Origin: Cryobacterium levicorallinum
GTDB lineage: Bacteria; Actinomycetota; Actinomycetes; Actinomycetales; Microbacteriaceae
Direction: 5' to 3'
Length of the DNA stretch: 64,000 nt
Assembly: GCF_004402405.1 (NCBI RefSeq)
Contig: NZ_SOFE01000027.1
Location: forward strand, 32,160 to 96,159
The translations under genes were made by a program, and so were the position numbers. The first letter of the stretch is position 1. Each line of letters starts with the position of its first letter. Positions 7,439 to 15,266 of this stretch are shown here, in pieces. The notes under the pieces were generated by a model. The model saw nothing but the letters and a program-made list of their open reading frames with translations. It had not been told where the DNA came from and searched no databases.

Positions 7439-8692
7439 GTGAAGCACGCCAGCACACGCGCGACGACCTCGTCACCCGCACCGAACCTACAGCAGCGCGT
7501 CGTGCGAGTGCTCATCGCCGGGCAGATTCTGGGCGGTATCGGCATGGGAGCAACCCTGTCGCTGGGCGCGCTACTCGCCGCCGAGCTGTCGGGGTCCAGC
7601 GCCTGGTCGGGCATGGCCGCCACCATGAGCACCCTCGGGGCCGCGATCGTGGCCGTTCCGCTCGCCCGCCTGGCGCAGGCGCGCGGGCGTCGCGTGTCGC
7701 TCGCGACCGGTTCGCTTATGGCCGGCGCGGGTGCGGTGCTCGCGATCATGTCGGTGTCCGTCGACAACTTCCCCCTGCTACTGCTGGCCCTGATGCTGCT
7801 CGGCGCCGGCTCAGCAACGAACCTCCAGGCCCGCTTTGCAGCGACCGACCTGGCCAGCCAGCGCTTTCGAGCACGGGACCTGTCCATCGTGGTCTGGTCC
7901 ACCACCATTGGCGCCGTGCTCGGCCCGAACCTGTTCGGACCGGGCGAGGCGCTCGGTGCCACCCTCGGGCTTCCGGCGATGACCGGGGCGTTCGCCTTTT
8001 CGCTCGGCGCCACGGTCGCCGCCGCCTTCGTCTACGCGCTCGGGCTGCGACCCGACCCCCTGCTGACCGCGCTGGCGGCGCGCACGACGAGCGTGGGCAT
8101 CCGTCGGGCCAGTGGTGGTCTGGCTATTCTGCGCGGCAACACGGCGGCCCGGTACGCCGTTGTCGTGATCGCGCTCAGCCACGCGACCATGGTGGCCCTG
8201 ATGTCGATGGCGCCGGTGCACCTGCGGGACCACGGCGCGACCCTGACCATCGTCGGGCTGACGATAAGCCTGCACGTGGCCGGCATGTACGCCCTCTCCC
8301 CGGCGTTCGGGGCGCTCGCCGACCGGTTCGGCCGGCTTCGGGTGATCCTCGGCGGGCAGGCCCTGCTGCTCGGGGCGCTGGGAGCGGCCTGGCTCAGTGA
8401 CGGGTCGCAGGGCACGATGACGGTAAGTCTGGTGCTGTTGGGCCTGGGCTGGTCGGCATCCGTTGTCGCCGGCTCTGCGCTCGTCGCCGAGGCCGTCGAG
8501 ATCGAGGATCGATCCTCGCTGCAGGGGTTCTCCGACCTCTCGATGAACGCGGCTGGCGCTCTCGGCGGCGCGATCGCCGGGCCGATTCTGGCGCTGGCCG
8601 GCTACTCCGGACTCGGACTGTCCGCCATGGCACTCGTCGCCGTCGTGGTCGTCTGGTCTGTGATTCGCCTGCGTGCCACACACCGCCAGTAA
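7439..8692 (+). CDS. MFS transporter
   Basis: 417 residues with about twelve hydrophobic helices. A G-R-R-V-S-L motif sits in the loop after helix 2 and an A-D-R-F-G-R-L-R motif in the mid loop, the duplicated motif A of major facilitator exporters. The GTG at 7439 is preceded by TGGGGGAAC at a good distance. The small polar N-terminus and general pattern suggest a drug or metabolite exporter; the substrate is unknown. It ends 18 bases before the convergent acetone-locus regulator. Confidence 0.88.
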   Translation: MKHASTRATTSSPAPNLQQRVVRVLIAGQILGGIGMGATLSLGALLAAELSGSSAWSGMAATMSTLGAAIVAVPLARLAQARGRRVSLATGSLMAGAGAVLAIMSVSVDNFPLLLLALMLLGAGSATNLQARFAATDLASQRFRARDLSIVVWSTTIGAVLGPNLFGPGEALGATLGLPAMTGAFAFSLGATVAAAFVYALGLRPDPLLTALAARTTSVGIRRASGGLAILRGNTAARYAVVVIALSHATMVALMSMAPVHLRDHGATLTIVGLTISLHVAGMYALSPAFGALADRFGRLRVILGGQALLLGALGAAWLSDGSQGTMTVSLVLLGLGWSASVVAGSALVAEAVEIEDRSSLQGFSDLSMNAAGALGGAIAGPILALAGYSGLGLSAMALVAVVVVWSVIRLRATHRQ

Positions 8693-8710
8693 GCGGATGC
8701 CGCAGCCCGG

Positions 8711-10558
8711 CTACGAGTCGGTGACGGTGATACCGAAGGTTTTTAGCTTGCGGTAGAGGGAGGACCGAGCTATTCCCAGGGACTCGGCCGCGCGCATCCG
8801 ATTGCCGTCGGCTTTGTGCAGGGCACCGACGATGAGGTCACGCTCCCCCGCTTCGATCGCCGACAACAGGCGCGGTGCACCGCCGTGGCAGTAGGCGGGC
8901 AGGTCTTCGGCCTGGATGGCGCCGACCGGTCGCGTGAGCAGGGCGGTGTCGAGCGCTTCTTCGAGCTGACGAATATTGCCCGGCCACGGATAGCGGGAGA
9001 TCACCCGCATCGCTCCGGCGCTCACAGTGGCCGGACGTAAACCGGCCCGTCGCGCGAGCACCCGGGTGACGATGTCGGGCAGGTCTCCCTGGCGGTGCCG
9101 CAGCGGCGCAACCGTGACCGAGGTTGTGAAGTGCTGCAGTAGGGCCGTGTACGGGCGGGCAGCGGCCAGGTCAGCCTGAAGATCGGGTTGCGACACGGTG
9201 ACGGCCAGGCCGCCAGCACCGGCTTCGCGGGTCACCAGAAACGCCTCGAGTTCGGCGGTCGCTGCCTCGGTGAACCGATCGATATTGCGAAAGATGTACA
9301 GCGTTGGCCGGGCCAGGGCGCTGATCAGGTCGTTATTAATGGCCGAGTGCACGCCGTGCTGATTGAGCTGCTCGGCACCGAACACGACGCTTCGACCCAG
9401 CGGAACAATCTGGCGATATAGTTCGGCGAGCAGCGACACCTTGCCGCCGCCGGCCTCCCCCAGCACGAGCAGGGGCGCGCCGGCGGTGAGCGCGGTGACC
9501 ACTCCGCTCGAGGCGCGTTTGCCGAGCAAGGATTCCGCATCGTGCAGAATCGCCGAAGAGTCAGCAGGAATGGGTTTCTTCAACCGGTGCCTCCGCAGCG
9601 GCGGCAGGGTCAGTCTCGATGCGGGCACCGGTACCGGTGCGGGCTCGGAGACGATTTCGACCACCACAACGATGCCGGCGACGTCCGGGCCCACCACGAC
9701 ACGTTTGCCCCGAACATGCACGACCTTGCCCGAGGACAGCTCGATCTGGTCGACCGGCTGACCAGGAGAAATCATCAGATAGCGAGCGTGCTCTTGAATG
9801 GTCCACTGTTCATCGGGAGAAAACGAACTTTGCGCGACCGCGTTGCCCATCACCACGGTGCCGCCGATGGCCATGACGGCGCCCCGGTTGCGGGAATCCA
9901 CCCGCACATACTCCTCAAACAGTGCCTGCTGTCGCTGACTGCGATCGACGAGCAGGTTGCGCTCAATCTCATGGGCGGCCGACCGCACCAGGGAATGCAT
10001 GAGCGGGCTGGCATCTTCGATGAGGCAGCTGATATCCAGCACCCCCTCCACCCGCCCGGTGATCGGGTCCCGAATGGGACTCCCGGCGCAGGCGAACGGC
10101 TGCAGGTGCTCGAGAAAATGCTCGGGCCCCACGATGTACAACGGTTGACCCGACTCGAGCACGGTGCCGATTCCGTTGGTTCCGACGCTCGCCTCGGCGT
10201 AGTTGAAGCCGGGCGCCAGTGACACGTCATCGAGCAGGGTTCCGATGGTCTTGTCGGTTTCGGAACGACTCAGAATTCGTGCCTTGTAGTCGGTGAGTAC
10301 GATCGACAGCGGCATTTCAGCCATCTCACCGCTCAGCCGGGCGATGACCGGTTCCGAGCAGCGCATCAGGCGGCCGGTCAGATCGAGGTCGTTGTGAAAC
10401 ACTGCCTGAGAAGTGGATGCATCCACTCCCGCTGAGAAGGAACGCTGCCAGGAGGCGGCCACCACGCCAGGAACCGATTGGGTTTCAGCGTGTCCGAATC
10501 GCAGAAAATCGGCGCGCGCCGCCGCTATCTTGATTCGCCGATCGGCGACTCTATGCAT
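8711..10558 (-). CDS. AcoR-like GAF/AAA/Fis-type activator, ATPase degenerate
   Basis: 615 residues. The N-terminus has the S-W-Q-R-S helix of AcoR-type regulators. A GAF domain (about 70-190) contains T-N-G-I-G-T-V-L and F-A-C-A-G-S-P-I-R-D-P. A vestigial sigma-54 AAA+ domain (about 335-545) follows, then a Fis-type helix-turn-helix (about 575-612, R-M-R-A-A-E-S-L-G-I-A-R-S-S-L-Y-R-K-L). The Walker A is G-E-A-G-G-G-K-V, with valine where Ser/Thr is needed. The Walker B acidic pair is missing (L-Y-I-F-R-N-I-D) and there is no GAFTGA loop. It therefore cannot remodel sigma-54 and probably recruits ordinary RNA polymerase. It diverges from the acetone carboxylase operon and is its likely regulator. 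Confidence 0.9.
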   Translation of the reverse strand: MHRVADRRIKIAAARADFLRFGHAETQSVPGVVAASWQRSFSAGVDASTSQAVFHNDLDLTGRLMRCSEPVIARLSGEMAEMPLSIVLTDYKARILSRSETDKTIGTLLDDVSLAPGFNYAEASVGTNGIGTVLESGQPLYIVGPEHFLEHLQPFACAGSPIRDPITGRVEGVLDISCLIEDASPLMHSLVRSAAHEIERNLLVDRSQRQQALFEEYVRVDSRNRGAVMAIGGTVVMGNAVAQSSFSPDEQWTIQEHARYLMISPGQPVDQIELSSGKVVHVRGKRVVVGPDVAGIVVVVEIVSEPAPVPVPASRLTLPPLRRHRLKKPIPADSSAILHDAESLLGKRASSGVVTALTAGAPLLVLGEAGGGKVSLLAELYRQIVPLGRSVVFGAEQLNQHGVHSAINNDLISALARPTLYIFRNIDRFTEAATAELEAFLVTREAGAGGLAVTVSQPDLQADLAAARPYTALLQHFTTSVTVAPLRHRQGDLPDIVTRVLARRAGLRPATVSAGAMRVISRYPWPGNIRQLEEALDTALLTRPVGAIQAEDLPAYCHGGAPRLLSAIEAGERDLIVGALHKADGNRMRAAESLGIARSSLYRKLKTFGITVTDS

Positions 10559-10620
10559 ATCGACTCCCTTGTGGACTCTGCAAGCATGCCCGCTGCGACC
10601 CCGCGAGCGCTAGTCGTGCG

Positions 10621-10639
10621 GTGTCCCAATCTGGGACAC
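10621..10639. promoter_or_regulatory. Palindromic operator upstream of acetone carboxylase operon
   Basis: A perfect inverted repeat GTGTCCCA-ATC-TGGGACAC lies between the divergent regulator (start 10558) and the first operon gene (start 10725). Position, symmetry and form suit the Fis-type HTH of the AcoR-like protein. Binding is inferred. Confidence 0.65.
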
Positions 10640-10724
10640 GCTGTACCTCGGACGCGGGGTCATTCTTGGTGACGTGGCTCCCCGAGAGCCTCGATCACTC
10701 ACCACAAACCGCAAAGGAGCGCTC

Positions 10725-12581
10725 ATGGAACGATTGATCAACATCGACAATGGTGGAACCCTCACCGACATTGTTGTCGCCAGTGGCACGGATTTCACGT
10801 TTACCAAGACCCTCACCACTCCGGTCGACCTGTCCCAGTGTCTCTTCGACGCGATGACAAAGGCATCCGCTCTACTGTTCGGCGAAGCGAATCTAGCCGA
10901 CCTGCTGCATTCAACCCAGCACATCCGCTATTCATCGACCCAGGGCACCAACGCGCTGGTGCAGCGCAAGGGGCCCAAGATCGGGCTCATCACCGACGAT
11001 CCCACCCTGCCGGACTCGCTCGGCCACTCGGACGACACCGCCGCGTTGTTCACCGACCTGATCGGTGCCCGGATCGGCATCATCACGGCCGACGGCAGTC
11101 CCGAGGAACTCTCCCGCCAGCTCGTCGCCGAGATCAACCGACTGACCACCGCCGGAGCGGAGCGTCTCGTCGTCGCCGGCCTGAGCGCCGAACGCGAACA
11201 CCTGTTCAAGCGCACCATGCTCAAGAACTTTCCCCGACACCTGCTCGGTTCGGTGCCGATTCTGTTCTCCCGCGAGTTCGCCTCTGATACTTCCCGCCAG
11301 CGTCAGGTTTGGTCCGGCATCCTCAACTCCTTTCTGCACCCCACGGTCGAGCGTTTTCTGTACAGCGCCGAACACCGGCTGCGCGCCTACAAGGTGAAGA
11401 ACCCGCTGCTGATCTACCGCAACGACGGCGCTTCCTCCCGCGTGGCCAAGTCGGTCGCGCTCAAGACCTACTCCTCCGGACCGCGCGGCGGCCTCGAGGG
11501 CACCCGTGCTCTCGCCGAGGCGTACGGGCTCGACAACGTGCTCATGATCGATGTCGGCGGCACCACAACGGATGTCGGCGCCGTCGCCAATTCCACGATC
11601 GCCGTCGACCGGCGCGGATCGATCCAGGGCGTCGACATCTCCTACGAGATGAGCGATGTGCGCTCGACCGGAGTCGGCGGCAGCTCGATCATTGCCGTGC
11701 ACGACGGCGAGATCACCGTCGGGCCGGAAAGCGTCGGGGCAGCCCCCGGACCGGCCTGCTTCGGTTTCGGTGGCACGCAGGCCACGATCACCGACGTCAA
11801 CCTGCTGCTCGGCGTGCTCGACCCCGCCACCTATCTGAACGGCGAGATGGCCCTCGACGCCGAACGGTCGCGCGCTGTCATCACCAAGACCGTCGCCGAC
11901 CCACTCGGAATCAGCCTCGACGAGGCCCTGATTCGCATGGAAGCCAGCTATTCCAGCCACCTGGCGCGGGCCTTCGCCGACCTCGTGAGCGCGACGGGCG
12001 ACACGACGGTCGCCGCGTTCGGTGGCGGCGGACCGATGAACGCCTGCGCCGCCGCACGCATTGCCGGCGTGCACAACGTACTCGTGCCGCGGCTCGCCGC
12101 GGTGTTCTCGGCCTACGGAATCAGCTTCTCCGACATCGCCCAGTCCTACGAAACGAGTGTCACCGGGTTCTCGGAGGCCGAGATCACCGCGGTGCGCACG
12201 TCGATGCAAGCGGATGCCGGCAAGGACATGTTCCAGGAAGGGCACGACCTGAGCGAGTGCGAACTCGACTGGTCGACCATTGTCGAAGACGGCGAAGAGA
12301 TTCTCTCGCTCAAGGCCACCTTCCGGCTGCCGCACCCGACCATCGCCAGCGGGGTACCCGCTGCGGCGAGCGCCGCCGTGGCCGCCGGAACCCGGCAGGT
12401 GCGCTCCACTCCCACCCAGATCGACAGCGTCTCGGTCTACCAACTCGACGACCAGAAGCCCGGCGCCGCGGCGGCCGGACCGGCCATCGTCGAGGGACCG
12501 TTCTTCACCGCGCGCGTGCCGCTCGGCTGGACCCTGACGGTCTCCACGGCCGGCGACCTGCAGCTCGCCGACACGCTTTAG
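10725..12581 (+). CDS. Hydantoinase A/oxoprolinase family protein, extra subunit of the acetone carboxylase locus
   Basis: 618 residues, starting at an ATG ten bases after AAAGGAG. The N-terminus I-N-I-D-N-G-G-T-L-T-D-I is the phosphate-binding strand of the HyuA/ASKHA fold. V-L-M-I-D-V-G-G-T-T-T-D-V (about residue 270) is the second phosphate motif, and F-G-G-G-G-P-M-N-A-C the third. It is shorter than AcxA (708 aa) and clearly divergent from it. It is the first gene of an operon with acxC, acxA and acxB, so it may be an additional ATP-using subunit or activation factor, or a related carboxylase subunit for another ketone. Its own role is not established from the sequence. Confidence 0.8.
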   Translation: MERLINIDNGGTLTDIVVASGTDFTFTKTLTTPVDLSQCLFDAMTKASALLFGEANLADLLHSTQHIRYSSTQGTNALVQRKGPKIGLITDDPTLPDSLGHSDDTAALFTDLIGARIGIITADGSPEELSRQLVAEINRLTTAGAERLVVAGLSAEREHLFKRTMLKNFPRHLLGSVPILFSREFASDTSRQRQVWSGILNSFLHPTVERFLYSAEHRLRAYKVKNPLLIYRNDGASSRVAKSVALKTYSSGPRGGLEGTRALAEAYGLDNVLMIDVGGTTTDVGAVANSTIAVDRRGSIQGVDISYEMSDVRSTGVGGSSIIAVHDGEITVGPESVGAAPGPACFGFGGTQATITDVNLLLGVLDPATYLNGEMALDAERSRAVITKTVADPLGISLDEALIRMEASYSSHLARAFADLVSATGDTTVAAFGGGGPMNACAAARIAGVHNVLVPRLAAVFSAYGISFSDIAQSYETSVTGFSEAEITAVRTSMQADAGKDMFQEGHDLSECELDWSTIVEDGEEILSLKATFRLPHPTIASGVPAAASAAVAAGTRQVRSTPTQIDSVSVYQLDDQKPGAAAAGPAIVEGPFFTARVPLGWTLTVSTAGDLQLADTL

Positions 12582-12617
12582 CCCACTTTTTTGTTTCCCC
12601 AGGAAGGTACAAACACA

Positions 12618-13085
12618 ATGCGCGTTCCCATGACCGAATACCTGCTCATCGACCTCGATACGGAGCGGTGGATCTGCCGCGTCTGCGCCCATGACTTCGG
12701 CGACGCCCGCGGCAACTACAAGGAAGGAACTCTGGTCTACGACCGGGACCCGCAGGAGATTCACCCCCCGGTGATCGACCCGGAAAAGTACGAGTTCACG
12801 TTCTCCCCGGACCCGACCTTCTGCCGCATCCTGGAGTTCTACTGCCCCACCTGCGGCACCCAGATCGAGGCCGAATACCTGCCGCCGGGGCATCCGCCGA
12901 CCGTCGACATGCTCTGGGACATCGATTCCCTGCGCGAAAAGTGGGAAGCCCACGGCGGCAACCCCGAGGAGGTCGTCAACTACGGCCCCGGCGAGAACGC
13001 CGAGACCGACCTCAGCGCCCGGTTTGATTCCGTGTCCGCACATTCCCACTCCCACTCGCACGCCGACAACTCCGAAGGGCACTGA
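12618..13085 (+). CDS. acxC: Acetone carboxylase gamma subunit
   Basis: 155 residues. Two C-x-x-C pairs (C20/C23 and C76/C79) form a zinc-ribbon-like metal site, and the tail from about residue 144 is His-rich (H-S-H-S-H-S-H). The length and the R-W-I-C-R-V-C-A-H-D-F-G block match the small AcxC subunit of acetone carboxylase, which assembles as alpha2beta2gamma2. The start was moved to the ATG at 12618, after AGGAAGG. Its stop is two bases from the GTG of acxA. Confidence 0.88.
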   Translation: MRVPMTEYLLIDLDTERWICRVCAHDFGDARGNYKEGTLVYDRDPQEIHPPVIDPEKYEFTFSPDPTFCRILEFYCPTCGTQIEAEYLPPGHPPTVDMLWDIDSLREKWEAHGGNPEEVVNYGPGENAETDLSARFDSVSAHSHSHSHADNSEGH

Positions 13086-13087
13086 CC

Positions 13088-15214
13088 GTGAAACGCATAT
13101 CCGTAGACATCGGCGGCACATTCAGCGACTGCTTCTTCGTCTGGGACGACGTGTACATCGAATCCAAGGCGCTCACCACCCACCACAACCTCGCCCTCGG
13201 TTTCAACGAAGCCCTCGACCGGGCCTGCGAGCGCGCCGGCATCAGCCGCGAAACCGCGCTCAAGGAGGTCGACTCGGTGCGCTACGCCACCACCCTCGGC
13301 ACCAACGCCCTGATCGAGGGTAAGGGGCCGCGGGTCGCGGCGATCGTCACCCACGGCTTCGAGGACACCATCCCGCTCTCTCGTGGCCGCGGCTACGGCG
13401 AAGGACTCGACGGGGTCAAGCAGGGCGATATGCCCGATGCCCAGCGACCAGACCCGCTTGTGCCGCGCCGCCTCATCCGCTCGGTTAAAGAACGGATCGA
13501 CTCGGTCGGCGAGGTACTGGTGCCCCTGATGTACGACGACGTGCGCACCCAGGTGCGCGAACTCGTCGACAACGGCGCAGAGGCCATCGTTATCGCGTTG
13601 ACCAACGCGACCGAGAACTCGGTGCACGAGGATCGCATTCTCGAGATCATTCTCGACGAGTACCCCACGCACGAGCTCGGGTCGATTCCGGTGCTGCTGA
13701 GCAGCCAGGTCTCCGGCCGCAAGGGCGAATACGTGCGAGCAATGGCCACCGTCGTCGACGCTTTTCTGCACCAGACAATGTTTCATGCCCTCAATCAGCT
13801 CTCCAACAACCTGCGTGACTCCGGTTATGAGAAGCCGATGCTCGTCATTCACAATTCGGGCGGCATGGCGCAGCCCAATTCAACGGATGCCCTGCAAACG
13901 ATTCACTCCGGACCGATCGCCGGCGTCGGCGCGGCCCAGCACCTGTCGGAGTCGACCGGCCTCGGCGACGTCGTGTCAATGGACATGGGTGGCACCTCGT
14001 TCGATATCGGTCTGGTGCCAGAGGGCGGTGTGCGGCACTACGATTTCCAGCCCACCATTGGTCGTTGGATGGTCTCCGCGCCGATGATCCACCTCAACAC
14101 GCTCGGCGCCGGCGGCGGATCTATCGCCGCCTACAACCGCATTCACCACGCCATCCAAATCGGACCGGAATCAGCCGGAAGCGACCCGGGCCCGGCCTGC
14201 TACGACCGTGGCGGCCTGCGCCCCACGGTCACCGACGCCGACTTGGTACTCGGCTACCTCGACCCGGACAATTACGCCAACGGGCACATCAATCTCAACA
14301 AGAAGCGTTCGATCTATGTCATCGATGAGACGCTCAGCGACGAGCTCGACCTCGACGCGGTCGAGGTTGCCAAGGTTATCAAGAAGACAGTCGACGAACA
14401 GATGGCGATTGGCATCGAAAAGGAGCTGCGCTCGCGCGGCGGGCTGATCGAGGACTACACGATGCTCGCCTACGGCGGTAACGGTCCGCTGCATGCCTGC
14501 GGCATCGCGGCGAGCGCCGGCATCAGCCGCATCCTGTTTCCACCCTTCGCGTCGGTGTTCTCGGCGCTCGGCGCCGGCAATATGCGACCGCTGCACATTC
14601 ACGAACGCAGCGCCTACGTCGTGCTCTACGAACCGATCAAGCGCAGCCTCTACGCTCAGTACGAAGCGCTCAACGGGTACATCGAGGAGCTGGAAGCGAA
14701 GGGCGCCGAAGACCTCGTGCGCCAGGGCTACGACCGCGCCGACGTGCGCTACCGACTCGAAATGGACATGCGCTACGGCAACCAGCTCGTCACCACTGCC
14801 GTCGCCTTCAACATCAACCGGGTCAACGGGGTCGCCGACGTGCTGCACCTGATCAAGACGTTCTCCGAGATCTTTGGCGAACGATACGGCGAGGGAACCC
14901 AGGCGCCAGAGGCGGGCGTCCGGGCGCAGACCATTCGCGTAGCGTCCTATATCGAGGGCGAAGTCATTCAATTCGAGTCGATCAAAACCGGCGGCGAGAA
15001 GATTAAGCCGGCACCGGTCTCGCGGCGTTCGGTGCACTTCACGAGCATCGCCGGCGCGGTCGACACCCCTGTCTACGACGCCGACGCGCTCAAACACGAA
15101 TACGTGATCCACGGACCGGCGATCGTCACGACCGAAAACACCACCTATCTGGTGGAACCAGGCTGGCGCCTGGAACCGACAGTGCAGGGGGCGGTATGGC
15201 TACTGAGCGACTGA
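13088..15214 (+). CDS. acxA: Acetone carboxylase beta subunit (HyuA type)
   Basis: 708 residues, close to the length of characterised AcxA proteins. It opens R-I-S-V-D-I-G-G-T-F-S-D-C-F, with S-M-D-M-G-G-T-S-F-D-I (about 298) and A-Y-G-G-N-G-P-L-H-A-C (about 463), the three phosphate motifs of the HyuA/oxoprolinase fold. In acetone carboxylase this subunit activates bicarbonate and acetone with ATP, ultimately giving AMP, and the product is acetoacetate. The GTG start at 13088 follows acxC after two bases, indicating coupled translation. Confidence 0.92.
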   Translation: MKRISVDIGGTFSDCFFVWDDVYIESKALTTHHNLALGFNEALDRACERAGISRETALKEVDSVRYATTLGTNALIEGKGPRVAAIVTHGFEDTIPLSRGRGYGEGLDGVKQGDMPDAQRPDPLVPRRLIRSVKERIDSVGEVLVPLMYDDVRTQVRELVDNGAEAIVIALTNATENSVHEDRILEIILDEYPTHELGSIPVLLSSQVSGRKGEYVRAMATVVDAFLHQTMFHALNQLSNNLRDSGYEKPMLVIHNSGGMAQPNSTDALQTIHSGPIAGVGAAQHLSESTGLGDVVSMDMGGTSFDIGLVPEGGVRHYDFQPTIGRWMVSAPMIHLNTLGAGGGSIAAYNRIHHAIQIGPESAGSDPGPACYDRGGLRPTVTDADLVLGYLDPDNYANGHINLNKKRSIYVIDETLSDELDLDAVEVAKVIKKTVDEQMAIGIEKELRSRGGLIEDYTMLAYGGNGPLHACGIAASAGISRILFPPFASVFSALGAGNMRPLHIHERSAYVVLYEPIKRSLYAQYEALNGYIEELEAKGAEDLVRQGYDRADVRYRLEMDMRYGNQLVTTAVAFNINRVNGVADVLHLIKTFSEIFGERYGEGTQAPEAGVRAQTIRVASYIEGEVIQFESIKTGGEKIKPAPVSRRSVHFTSIAGAVDTPVYDADALKHEYVIHGPAIVTTENTTYLVEPGWRLEPTVQGAVWLLSD

Positions 15215-15266
15215 CCGACCTTCCCACTTTTTCTTCAGCGAACGCAAGCAAAGGAGCTTGAACACC

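Noticed and set aside
10932..13121. A 729-codon minus-strand open frame opposite the acetone carboxylase genes
   Set aside because: High GC and codon bias leave the antisense third-position frame open; composition is Gly/Val/Asp-rich without motifs, and the plus-strand genes are unambiguous.
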